NCBI GenBank assembly: GCA_900095095.1
Contig: FMBT01000679.1
Span: 1 to 22,299 of the forward strand
DNA from: Fragilariopsis cylindrus CCMP1102
Taxonomy: Eukaryota; Bacillariophyta; Bacillariophyceae; Bacillariales; Bacillariaceae
DNA: 22,299 nucleotides
Direction of reading: 5' to 3'
A program made the position numbers and the translations under genes. Numbering within the stretch: position 1 is the first letter of the stretch; each line of letters starts with the position of its first letter. This document shows positions 1-8,278 of this stretch, one piece after another. The notes beneath the pieces were generated by a model. The model did not search any database, was not told where the DNA came from, and saw only the letters and a list, made by a program, of their open reading frames with translations.

Positions 1-105
1 TGTATTATAGTATGTATAGTACAATGTACTAGTGTACTATTATTGTATTATTGTACAGTAGTAATGAAGTAATAACTGTAGGCGTAAGGCGAGTGTCACT
101 ATGGA

Positions 106-157
106 ATGACCGACCAGGACAGACCATATGAGTGGTATGACCGACCAGGGTCAGACC
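106..157. repeat. Pair of ~20-bp direct repeats
   Basis: The sequence ATGACCGACCAGG followed by ACAGACC (106-125) recurs at 137-157 with one extra base and a substitution (GGTCAGACC). The copies start 31 bp apart. They could be paired regulatory sites upstream of the 8279 gene, but nothing proves this. Confidence 0.5.
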
Positions 158-466
158 GCACATACACCGTACGAGTAGATATAGCCAATCATAGAGAGCT
201 ACTAAGCTCACTCTTCTAATAAACACTATTTACATACGTTAATAGCATAGAAGGTCTTCATTCTAGTGAACTTAGGTAGCTAGATACATTTACAGGTTAT
301 GAGAACATATATCTTTTATCACTGTTAAAAGATAATATAATTAAAGTTAAAACAGGGTTTCGTTATTAGCAACAACGACGTAACATCGATATTAGCAACA
401 TCGGTGATAGATTCTTACGAAACAAGTTTCGTGCACGTAAAAACTGTACCAAAAGCATACAAAACA

Positions 467-471
467 GCGCG
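467..471. repeat. Target-site duplication, left copy (GCGCG)
   Basis: GCGCG sits directly against the first base of the 5' LTR and recurs directly after the last base of the 3' LTR at 8200-8204. A 5-bp duplication is the normal product of Ty1/Copia integrases. Confidence 0.93.
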
Positions 472-837
472 TGTTGTGGATTCAATTTATTTGGAGTCCC
501 GTGAGGTTTTTGTGGTAGTCGCGGATCATATGCATTATGACATCTGTGAACGTCGCTTCCTCACAATAATAAAACATGTGAAGTTATCTAGTTGTGTGGC
601 TGACAATTGTCGAGAGTCGAAGTGTTGTGTTTACATTGTGTAAATGAATATCATTGCACCTCTACACACTGCACCTACACTGTCGTGTCAGTACTCATTA
701 TTTATTAATTATCTATGCAATAGGGAAGTATATAAATAACTAAGTTAACTAGCAAACATACAGTCTCTTCAAGCATTACATAGCCATAGCAATCACAAGT
801 ACCTCGGATCGCAGAGGGTGTCTATTGTATTTCAACA
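472..837 (+). repeat. 5' LTR of element 1 (366 bp)
   Basis: It begins TGTTGTGG and ends TTTCAACA, giving 5-bp terminal inverted repeats TGTTG/CAACA. It is the same length as the copy at 7834-8199, and the two read identically from end to end. It contains a TATA box (729-738) about 200 bp before the gag ATG. Confidence 0.97.
729..738 (+). promoter_or_regulatory. TATA box in the 5' LTR
   Basis: TATATAAATA is a strong TATA match. Transcription would start roughly 25-35 bp downstream, near 760, marking the U3/R boundary. I see no ATG between that point and the gag start at 930. Confidence 0.65.
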
Positions 838-929
838 TAATTAATAAATAATCAAAGCCATTGATCCGATCGAATCGAATCAATAACAATCATTGATACA
901 ATTAAATATATCATATATCAAATCTAACA
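838..929 (+). other. Element 1 leader without a recognisable primer-binding site
   Basis: These 92 bases between the 5' LTR and the gag ATG are AT-rich. The bases just after the LTR (TAATTAATAAATAATC) do not start with the TGG expected opposite a tRNA 3' CCA end. Priming may use an internal tRNA segment, as in Drosophila copia, or an unfamiliar tRNA. No upstream ATG is present. Confidence 0.5.
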
Positions 930-3200
930 ATGACTCAAAACAACGAATCCAGTACTCCTCCAAGTGGTACCGGTAACGCCGCCTCTACAAAAGAAGCGAA
1001 GGCTGCTGCTGCATCTGCGAAGAACACAGCAAACCAAAAGAAGAAAGGAAACAACAACAACGCTTCTAACAAGAAGAAACAAACACCAACTCCACCGAAG
1101 TCCTCCTTCAAGGGTTTGGCATCCGGCAACAGCTCCATGAAAGGCATTGTAATTGCTGACGGTAATGGTAACAAGGCTGGCCAGTTTCGTGTGTATCAGA
1201 AGTCCCTAGCGGGGACTGCGGCTGAAGCAGCTGCATACGGTCTTGATTCAGCTATTCTGGATCTAAAAGCCAAAGTACGGACCGATTTCATTAAACCAAA
1301 GGAAAGTCCGGAAGTGCATTCCAATCTAACTCCAATTCTGGATGCAAATGGTGCAGAAACTGGTGGTAACACACTAATATGTTTCAATCCTGCTCTGAAG
1401 GAGCAAATGGATGCGGAATATCACACGCTATTGAAGATTCAGACATCGAACTGGAATCAATACACCAGGATCGTGGAAGGGTATTATCGCGTTGCCATTG
1501 GAAACATTGATGGAAATGTGCTAACATACTGTCGCATGGACAGCCGTATGGCTGCTGCAGAAAAGGACAAGGATTTAATCGCATTACTACTCATCCTTAG
1601 ATCTGTATGCGCTCAGAATCAAAGTACTGTGAAGGTTGATCAAGAATTCAAGAACCTACACGCTCTGCATTCAGCAGTCAGTTATAAACAAGTAAAAAAT
1701 GTATCTGACGCAGACTATGCAGACGAGGTTATGGACCGATATGAATCGGCGATATTCACATGTGGTAAATTTATAGTGGGTCAGACCATCTATGATAAAG
1801 TATTATCGAACTACTCCTCTCCATGTACGTTCAAAGAATACCACCTCCTTACTGATGAGAAACAAGCACCCATTGATGCCATTGTCAAAGATAGGACGGT
1901 CGCCAGATTGATCATCAAGAATTCTCTTAATAGCAAAGCCCGGGCGGAGCTAATGAAAACATATTCTGTCAACAACAACTCATGTTATCCTAATACTGTG
2001 AGTGAAGCATTATCTCTACTGGAGACATTCAAAATGACACCAGCTGATAATAACAATACCAATCGAACCGAGGATGAGGCAGCCATCGTGTCCTATCATG
2101 AGACGGTCGATCCTGTTATTGAAAATGAAGTGGAGGATATCATTCCAGATGATACACCCACCCATGAAGAACCAACCATCGACGACGTCGTTGTTGAAGA
2201 AACTGAGGAGTGTACGGACACTAATCAAGCTGATTTCAATGCAACAGTTATGGCTTCCATTATTAGCGAAGCAACAGCTGAAGCTGATGAGGAAATGTTC
2301 ATCGGTGCTAGTTTTGCAGGACTGCAGGATGCTGATGAGGCTTATGACGACAACGAACCCGACCTATTGTGCTTTGCACATGTGGTCGATCAAGCAGCCA
2401 ATGCTGAAGAATCTTCATCTGAAGAATCCAATCAACGGCGGGATAGGATATTGCATGAACGACCTAGTTATGCGATCAACCACAAACAAGATTTTGAATT
2501 AGTGGTATATCTAACAGCTCAAAGAGTGAACAATTCAGGCGATCATGTCCGTATTCGACACTATGAAGTAGATAATCCGGGCCTCATTAGCCATGAATAT
2601 GGAGGTACAACACCAGAAGCTATTGTGGACTACTCAGATATACTCCGTTTGAAGCTACAGATTGCAGGAATCAAGGACGTCGATGATCTGATTGATATCT
2701 TTGAAGAATGTAGTACCAATGATGCCTCATCAAGCATCCGGCATATGATGAACACAGTATGTCAAGTACCACTTCGCACCAGCACAGTGCGTTTCCTGAA
2801 AGAGGAAACATACAGACACAAAGAACATCTTCGATACAACAGTACAAGATATGATGTTATGTGTGGTGAGATCGGCAGAGATGATGAACCAATCAACTAC
2901 CCAGCGGCGCACGTTCTACTGCATCATACTATTGTTGCAGTGGCATCATACCAACAAAGGCGCAAGCCAACACGTTGGATCAACAAGGTTGCCCGAAAGA
3001 TGACAGAATGTCATATCAATTCTCGTGAACAACTTGAAAATGTGATTAGAGATAACACAATCAATGATGTATTCAAACAATACAACAAGCCTTCCTTCCA
3101 TAAAATGACAATCAATGGATTCAAGCATATCCTTGGTATCGAAGTAAACCAAGGTTACATTGCAGGTTATACTCAGGATTTTCGCCAGGGCCGGTCTTAA
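930..3200 (+). CDS. gag: Gag capsid polyprotein of element 1
   Basis: This 756-residue protein would form the cytoplasmic virus-like particle that packages the element RNA. It begins at the first ATG after the LTR. Residues 1-75 are low-complexity (Ala, Lys, Asn runs) and basic. Residues 75-368 form a globular helical core likely to be the capsid domain. Residues 370-510 are strongly acidic and disordered. Residues 515-756 are again well ordered, rich in Arg and His, and end in FRQGRS. No CCHC zinc knuckle is visible, so RNA binding probably relies on the basic termini. Assignment as Gag rests on position (LTR-gag-pol) and composition, since Gag sequences diverge fast. The last codons contain a slippery site that would move a fraction of ribosomes into pol. 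Confidence 0.88.
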   Translation: MTQNNESSTPPSGTGNAASTKEAKAAAASAKNTANQKKKGNNNNASNKKKQTPTPPKSSFKGLASGNSSMKGIVIADGNGNKAGQFRVYQKSLAGTAAEAAAYGLDSAILDLKAKVRTDFIKPKESPEVHSNLTPILDANGAETGGNTLICFNPALKEQMDAEYHTLLKIQTSNWNQYTRIVEGYYRVAIGNIDGNVLTYCRMDSRMAAAEKDKDLIALLLILRSVCAQNQSTVKVDQEFKNLHALHSAVSYKQVKNVSDADYADEVMDRYESAIFTCGKFIVGQTIYDKVLSNYSSPCTFKEYHLLTDEKQAPIDAIVKDRTVARLIIKNSLNSKARAELMKTYSVNNNSCYPNTVSEALSLLETFKMTPADNNNTNRTEDEAAIVSYHETVDPVIENEVEDIIPDDTPTHEEPTIDDVVVEETEECTDTNQADFNATVMASIISEATAEADEEMFIGASFAGLQDADEAYDDNEPDLLCFAHVVDQAANAEESSSEESNQRRDRILHERPSYAINHKQDFELVVYLTAQRVNNSGDHVRIRHYEVDNPGLISHEYGGTTPEAIVDYSDILRLKLQIAGIKDVDDLIDIFEECSTNDASSSIRHMMNTVCQVPLRTSTVRFLKEETYRHKEHLRYNSTRYDVMCGEIGRDDEPINYPAAHVLLHHTIVAVASYQQRRKPTRWINKVARKMTECHINSREQLENVIRDNTINDVFKQYNKPSFHKMTINGFKHILGIEVNQGYIAGYTQDFRQGRS

Positions 3201-3221
3201 AAGCGGAAGATCAAATGCCCT
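3176..3221 (+). promoter_or_regulatory. Candidate -1 ribosomal frameshift signal, gag/pol of element 1
   Basis: The heptamer G GAT TTT (3176-3182) is in the gag reading phase and fits the X XXY YYZ class, close to the MMTV pro/pol site G GAU UUA. After a 4-nt spacer (CGCC) comes a potential hairpin. The outer stem is AGGGC (3187-3191) with GCCCT (3217-3221). The inner stem is GGTCTT (3193-3198) with AAGATC (3207-3212, one G-U pair), and the loop is AAAAGCGG. The gag stop is at 3198-3200. The pol frame is exactly -1 and is open from 3104, so gag and pol overlap by 97 nt. The equivalent site in element 2 (16533-16574) keeps the same layout. Confidence 0.7.
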
Positions 3222-6200
3222 ATGAACCGTACGACACTGGATGGATCAAATCCATCTATGGAATGATTTGCTTAACTTGGTTTCTATATACCCAAGGATG
3301 CCCACCCCTTGTCATTCTAAGAATGTGTCTCAATAACATGTTCACTCCAGTGGTTGACCAAGTCAACAATCACCTCCAAGCAATCGCTCATTCTATCTTG
3401 ACAGTCGGTACTGCCATAGTTCACATTGAGTCTTGTGTTTTCCGTCATTTCAACTATATTGATCCAATTTTCAATTGCATTCAACGATTTGAACGTTTGA
3501 TGTCTAGTGTTCGAATAAACACTAATCCATCGATGGCCATACGCCCTTCAGGCATATGTAGAAGACATAATTCCAGCAACAACAAGAGTTCCTCAGGGAG
3601 GCACTCTGGTATGTACCATGCTAGAAAGCGACTTGCAACCAAGCGTTCTATAATAACGCAACCATGGGCCGATTACTGGCCCACTCAAACCCAGGTCCCA
3701 TCCAATCCTCGGACCCAGACCTGGTACCAAAGGAGACCAATACGATATAAAACCCGTAATGCTCTGCCCGCTCCGACTATACCTCAATCATTCTATCCTA
3801 TAGATGATCCATCTTATCTCGACGTCACATGGTATGACGCCATCTCTCCTTACTGGACTGGTGGTATGATTTGGAATAGTGCTTATGTACTCAACCACCA
3901 AGTTGTATCTGTTACTACTGATCCTATCTTTGTTTCTAATTTGCCTCCGACACTTGAAATGTCCGGGACAGTTCAACCACCGGAAGCAAGGAGTGGGGGT
4001 AAGAATGTTGGCCCACGGACCACCATTGCTCTTGATAGTGGATCTAGTATTCACATATTTAAGGATGCCTTCCTGCTAGCTGACATACTCTCTGATGACA
4101 GCAAATCCATCGCTGTTCGAACCACCGATTCGAAGTTCCAAGTTAATGACATAGGACGTCTTTGTGATGACCTCAACACACTGCCTCTTCCTCGTGATGG
4201 GTATTACTACTATCCAAATGGAGTAGCTAACCTTCTATCACTGGCCATGCTTACTGAAACTAAAAGGGTAGTGATGGACAGTGCGATTGACAATGCTATA
4301 TATGTATTCAATGATGATGGCTCATACATACGGTTCGCTAAGACATCCAATGGCATGTACTGTATTGACATCGGTACGGATAGCAACGACCATGTTGTTA
4401 TGGCACATCAAACTGTTAAAGGCGAGAGTGCACAGTTCTCAGCAATTGATTGCAGAAGAGCTGCCAAGGTTAGAGAACTACAACAAGTACTGGCATGTCC
4501 TAGCGACATTGACCTGGCCAATGCAGTGGAACACAACATCATAGGCTACAACAGGTTCACAAGAAGGGACATTCGTATTGCAAAGAAAATCTATGGTCCA
4601 GACGTCCCCTCTCTGAAAGGAAAGACTGTCAAACGACCAAGCAAGATGCCGGAGAACGACACTTCAGAACTCCCATCATTCATACTGAAAGAATACACTG
4701 ATGTCCACATATCAATAGATCTTATGCATGTGAATGGAGTCAAGTTCCTAATAGCACACTCCAAGCACATTGGACTACTACAAACGTACTGTGTAAGAAA
4801 GAATAATCGTGAAGCCATACTGGCGTGCATTCTAAAAATAGTACAGTCCTACAAAAGTAGGAGTGTATTCAAGGTCGTAACGATTGAAGCTGACGGAGCA
4901 TTCAAATCCATCAAGCACGAGCTTGAAGGAGATCCGTACAACATAACACTATCAACATGTGATGCTGACAGGCACGTGGAGACTATTGAAAGGCAAATAA
5001 GGTTCCTCAAGGAGAGGATCCGAGCCGTTAGGCTGATGATGCCCTATAAGAAACTTCCAATGAGGTTCACCATTGAAATGGTACACCAAGTGGCACAACT
5101 GATCAATTCTCTACCCAAGAGCAATGGAATACACCCCATCCTATCACCAAGAGAAATCGTTAGTGGTAAGAAATTTAGATGTCCTACTATCAAAATAGGG
5201 CAATACGTCCAAGGTCTCACAGGTGGCACAAGCAGTACTGATCAAGAACGTTCAATCGATGCTCTGTACATCGGTCGGGCGGACAATGGCAGTGGGCATA
5301 GTGTGTTCAAACTGAGCACCAAACAAGTCGTATCAGTCAACAGAGTTGTCATAATACCCACAAGTGATGCCACCATTACAGCTGTCAATCATATTGGCAG
5401 TGAAGAGGGCCAGCCAGAAGGTTTGGAGTTCTCTGACATGAATGGTAAGATCACACTTGATGACTTTGCTGCTAATGATAAAGATGATGATGACAGCAAT
5501 GCATCTGATGCTGACTTTCAAATGGATGAAGAATATCAAGACGAACTTGATAAAGAAAACAAACTCGAGGTTAAAGACAATGCAACTAACGACGCGGACC
5601 CTGACTCAAAAGGGTTTGGTGGGGATGAACCGGACTCACAGATAGACTTCTTCCAGAATCCAATACAACAACACAATCAGGGTGTAGAACCTGTCATTTT
5701 TGACAATCGAACCCGGTCAGCCAACAATACAACAGTGGCTCTTGCTAATGCTGCACCAGCAGCAAAGCAGGAGTGTGGCAGCGATAAGAAGAAGAAGTAT
5801 CCCATCATCAATGACGATACACTCTTGGTGGAAGATGATCTTGATGATGACATAGTACAAGACAGCAATGTAGCAACTAATGCAGATAACAACATTGAAG
5901 TCATTGACGCTATAGTGGATGAACCATCCGCTCCGCGCGAACTTGATTCGGACCTGGGTTCATATTGGACCCTAGCCCAATCATCACATGCGTATGTTCT
6001 CAATACCATCGCCTCTTACAACAACATTGAAGCATCCAAGTCCACTCCACAATATGGTTTCAACAGAGGCCTGAAGGAATTCAAAGATCTTGGATACGAA
6101 GCAACCGTAAAAGAACTGGATGATAATCTCCTAGGAATGAATGCAGTGAAAATGCTCAATCCATCTGAAGTCAATCAACACGTACGTTATGAGGCTCTCA

Positions 6201-7762
6201 ACTACCTCATGTTCTTAAAAAGGAAGCGTTGTGGAAAGGTCAAGGCCAGGGGCTGCGCCGACGGCCGACCACAAAGAGAATATATCACGAAGGATGAATC
6301 TAGCTCCCCAACAGTATCAATATATGCATTGATGACATCATGCTTAATGGATGCAATAGAAGGCAGGAAGGTTGCCACATGCGACATCCCAGGAGCATTT
6401 CTACAAGCGGACTGGCCAGCCGACCATGACTGCTGGCTCAAGTTTGATGGAGTAATGGTCGATATCATATGCAAAATAAACCCTGAGTACAAAAAGAATC
6501 TTGTACCTGGCAGATATGGAAAGAAGAAACATCTCTATGCAAAACTGACTAAAGCAGTGTATGGTACACTACTTGGCGCTAAACTATTCTACGATAAGCT
6601 TAGTAAGCAGTTAATAGAATGGGGGTATGAACAAAATTGCTATGATGGATGTACATTTAATAAAATGATTGATGGGAACCAAGTTACGATCCAATTTCAC
6701 GTGGATGATCTGAAGATATCACATGTCAAACAATCTGTTGTGGATTCGGTGCTATCGGACCTCAACAAACAATTTGGTACAACAAGAAAGCCACTTGCCG
6801 CTACCACCGGATTGGTCCATGACTATCTGGGTATCACTATCGATTACAGTGAAAAGGGAAAGGTAATCTTCACTATGTATGACTATCTGGAGGATATCCT
6901 GGGCGAAATGCCTGATGATATGAGGGGAACATCACCTACACCAGCAAGTGACCACTTGTTTGATGTGGATGAAGATTCACCATTGCTTAATGAAAAAGAA
7001 GCGGATTTCTTCCATCGAACAACAGCAAGACTACTGTTTGCTTCAAAGAGAGCGAGACCAGACCTACAGGTCTCTGTCGCATACTTATGTACTAGAGTGA
7101 AAGCTCCAACCCAATCAGATTACCGGAAATTAACCAGGGTGATCAAATATTTACGATTAACCATATCCATTCCACTCGTGTTGGGATGGGATGGTACTGG
7201 AAAACTACTATGGTCAGTGGATGCATCGTTTGCAATACACAAGGACATGAGAAGCCATACCGGTGCTGTGCTAACACTGGGACAAGGCGCCTTAATGGCA
7301 ATGTCAATTAAGCAAAAGATCAACACTAAGAGCTCTACTGAAGCAGAATTAGTTGGGGTTGATGATGCAATGAACTTTGTTGAATGGATACAGTTATTTG
7401 TTGGAGAACAACTCAAATCAATTAACGACGATTCAATCTTGAAGAAGATTGGGTCTGAAATTGTAATACAACAAGATAACACCAGTACAATTCAGTTGGC
7501 AAGGAATGGCAAGCAATCCAGTACTAAGAGGACCAGACATATCAACATCCGATACTTCTACGTAACCAGTAAAATCAAGGATGGCAGTATGACTGTCATA
7601 TATCATCCAACTAAAGAAATGGTATCTGACTATCTGACCAAGCCCTTACAGGGTTGCCTATTTAGGACTCACAGGAATTCTATTATGGGACATACAGAGG
7701 AATCCATTGCTAAGTATCACCAAGCGTATTCGGATGCCAAGAAGGGTGGGTCTCCATCCTAA
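3215..7762 (+). CDS. pol: Pol polyprotein of element 1 (PR-IN-RT-RNase H)
   Basis: This 1,515-residue polyprotein copies the element RNA and inserts the DNA. The coordinates start at the first ATG, but the frame is open from 3104 and translation probably enters by -1 frameshifting near 3182. Domains in order: a poorly characterised, partly hydrophobic N-terminus (1-250); aspartic protease with LDSGSS (Asp274); a pre-integrase region; integrase core with Asp502, Asp560 and Glu592 (31 residues between the last two, against about 35 usually); an acidic linker (about 740-900); reverse transcriptase with DIPGAFLQAD and the catalytic FHVDDL box (1161-1166); and RNase H with Asp1336, Glu1376/1378 and Asp1421, ending in the DYLTKPLQG tail. 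All key residues are present and the frame is intact. HVDD replaces the usual YVDD. Confidence 0.95.
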   Translation: MPYEPYDTGWIKSIYGMICLTWFLYTQGCPPLVILRMCLNNMFTPVVDQVNNHLQAIAHSILTVGTAIVHIESCVFRHFNYIDPIFNCIQRFERLMSSVRINTNPSMAIRPSGICRRHNSSNNKSSSGRHSGMYHARKRLATKRSIITQPWADYWPTQTQVPSNPRTQTWYQRRPIRYKTRNALPAPTIPQSFYPIDDPSYLDVTWYDAISPYWTGGMIWNSAYVLNHQVVSVTTDPIFVSNLPPTLEMSGTVQPPEARSGGKNVGPRTTIALDSGSSIHIFKDAFLLADILSDDSKSIAVRTTDSKFQVNDIGRLCDDLNTLPLPRDGYYYYPNGVANLLSLAMLTETKRVVMDSAIDNAIYVFNDDGSYIRFAKTSNGMYCIDIGTDSNDHVVMAHQTVKGESAQFSAIDCRRAAKVRELQQVLACPSDIDLANAVEHNIIGYNRFTRRDIRIAKKIYGPDVPSLKGKTVKRPSKMPENDTSELPSFILKEYTDVHISIDLMHVNGVKFLIAHSKHIGLLQTYCVRKNNREAILACILKIVQSYKSRSVFKVVTIEADGAFKSIKHELEGDPYNITLSTCDADRHVETIERQIRFLKERIRAVRLMMPYKKLPMRFTIEMVHQVAQLINSLPKSNGIHPILSPREIVSGKKFRCPTIKIGQYVQGLTGGTSSTDQERSIDALYIGRADNGSGHSVFKLSTKQVVSVNRVVIIPTSDATITAVNHIGSEEGQPEGLEFSDMNGKITLDDFAANDKDDDDSNASDADFQMDEEYQDELDKENKLEVKDNATNDADPDSKGFGGDEPDSQIDFFQNPIQQHNQGVEPVIFDNRTRSANNTTVALANAAPAAKQECGSDKKKKYPIINDDTLLVEDDLDDDIVQDSNVATNADNNIEVIDAIVDEPSAPRELDSDLGSYWTLAQSSHAYVLNTIASYNNIEASKSTPQYGFNRGLKEFKDLGYEATVKELDDNLLGMNAVKMLNPSEVNQHVRYEALNYLMFLKRKRCGKVKARGCADGRPQREYITKDESSSPTVSIYALMTSCLMDAIEGRKVATCDIPGAFLQADWPADHDCWLKFDGVMVDIICKINPEYKKNLVPGRYGKKKHLYAKLTKAVYGTLLGAKLFYDKLSKQLIEWGYEQNCYDGCTFNKMIDGNQVTIQFHVDDLKISHVKQSVVDSVLSDLNKQFGTTRKPLAATTGLVHDYLGITIDYSEKGKVIFTMYDYLEDILGEMPDDMRGTSPTPASDHLFDVDEDSPLLNEKEADFFHRTTARLLFASKRARPDLQVSVAYLCTRVKAPTQSDYRKLTRVIKYLRLTISIPLVLGWDGTGKLLWSVDASFAIHKDMRSHTGAVLTLGQGALMAMSIKQKINTKSSTEAELVGVDDAMNFVEWIQLFVGEQLKSINDDSILKKIGSEIVIQQDNTSTIQLARNGKQSSTKRTRHINIRYFYVTSKIKDGSMTVIYHPTKEMVSDYLTKPLQGCLFRTHRNSIMGHTEESIAKYHQAYSDAKKGGSPS

Positions 7763-7833
7763 TTGAATATTATTTATAGGTATGTATATTCGATACAATT
7801 AACATGCTGTTCTATATATTAAATATAGGAGTG
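7763..7833 (+). other. Pol 3' end to 3' LTR, weak polypurine tract
   Basis: This is a 71-bp AT-rich spacer. The only purine-rich stretch next to the LTR is ATAGGAGTG (7825-7833), which would have to serve as the plus-strand primer. It is short and interrupted by T, so the call is weak. Confidence 0.35.
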
Positions 7834-8199
7834 TGTTGTGGATTCAATTTATTTGGAGTCCCGTGAGGTTTTTGTGGTAGTCGCGGATCATATGCATTAT
7901 GACATCTGTGAACGTCGCTTCCTCACAATAATAAAACATGTGAAGTTATCTAGTTGTGTGGCTGACAATTGTCGAGAGTCGAAGTGTTGTGTTTACATTG
8001 TGTAAATGAATATCATTGCACCTCTACACACTGCACCTACACTGTCGTGTCAGTACTCATTATTTATTAATTATCTATGCAATAGGGAAGTATATAAATA
8101 ACTAAGTTAACTAGCAAACATACAGTCTCTTCAAGCATTACATAGCCATAGCAATCACAAGTACCTCGGATCGCAGAGGGTGTCTATTGTATTTCAACA
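7834..8199 (+). repeat. 3' LTR of element 1 (366 bp)
   Basis: It matches 472-837 over the full 366 bp with no difference that I can see. It ends in TTTCAACA immediately before the second GCGCG. It repeats the TATA box at 8091-8100, oriented toward the gene at 8279. Confidence 0.97.
8091..8100 (+). promoter_or_regulatory. TATA box in the 3' LTR, facing the 8279 gene
   Basis: TATATAAATA lies 188 bp before the ATG of the downstream gene, almost the spacing the 5' copy has to gag (201 bp). There is no ATG between the expected start site and 8279. A read-through transcript from this LTR could therefore translate that gene directly. Confidence 0.5.
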
Positions 8200-8204
8200 G
8201 CGCG
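8200..8204. repeat. Target-site duplication, right copy (GCGCG)
   Basis: This is the second copy of the 5-bp duplication, immediately after the CAACA end of the 3' LTR. It matches 467-471 exactly. Confidence 0.93.
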
Positions 8205-8278
8205 TGCGTTGAATTAAAATTGCAAAAATCGCTTAAATAATAAATAAAAGCACAACAAATTTCTACAACACTTGTACC
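8205..8278 (+). other. Short AT-rich leader of the 8279 gene
   Basis: These 74 bp lie between the element 1 insertion point and the next ATG. They contain overlapping AATAAA motifs (8239-8244 and 8243-8248), which might also end element 1 read-through transcripts, and lead into an ACCATGG start context. Before the insertion this was continuous with bases 1-471. Confidence 0.5.

Larger units (their letters stand above)
1..471. other. AT-rich non-coding left flank
   Basis: No convincing coding region lies here. The first 60 bases are AT-rich with a 13-bp palindrome (AGTACA-A-TGTACT, 18-30). There is a GACCGACC-containing direct repeat (106-125 and 137-157) and a 10-bp direct repeat ATTAGCAACA (365-374 and 391-400). 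Before the insertion at 472 this sequence was continuous with 8205 onward, so it is the original upstream region of the 946-codon gene at 8279. It may hold that gene's promoter. No matching copy of this stretch was found elsewhere in the window, so I cannot call it an LTR. Confidence 0.6.
472..8199 (+). mobile_element. Complete Ty1/Copia-type LTR retrotransposon (element 1)
   Basis: This is a 7,728-bp element with two 366-bp LTRs, TG...CA termini and a 5-bp target duplication (GCGCG). It has an intact gag (930-3200) and an intact pol (3215-7762, open from 3104) in the order protease, integrase, reverse transcriptase, RNase H, which defines Copia rather than Gypsy. The LTRs look identical base for base and both ORFs are uninterrupted, so the insertion is recent and may be autonomous. 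Resemblance to diatom CoDi elements is judged from the style of the integrase and RT motifs, not from a search. Two things are atypical: no standard primer-binding site follows the 5' LTR, and Gag has no CCHC zinc knuckle. Confidence 0.96.

Noticed and set aside
1-471. Possible LTR of a third element containing the orphan gene, starting at the TG of base 1
   Set aside because: No copy of this sequence was found in 11120-11722 or at the right end, and no TG...CA unit with a matching partner could be drawn.
404-643. A 79-codon + strand frame running from the flank into the 5' LTR
   Set aside because: It crosses the insertion border at 472 and the LTR half is repeated at the 3' LTR without a start, so it is not a real gene.
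2074-2502. A 142-codon frame within gag of element 1
   Set aside because: It lies wholly inside gag in another frame, with Leu/Met/Lys-rich biased composition and no recognisable domain.
930-3200. CCHC zinc knuckle in element 1 Gag
   Set aside because: I looked for C-x2-C-x4-H-x4-C in Gag of element 1, and also in element 2, and found none.
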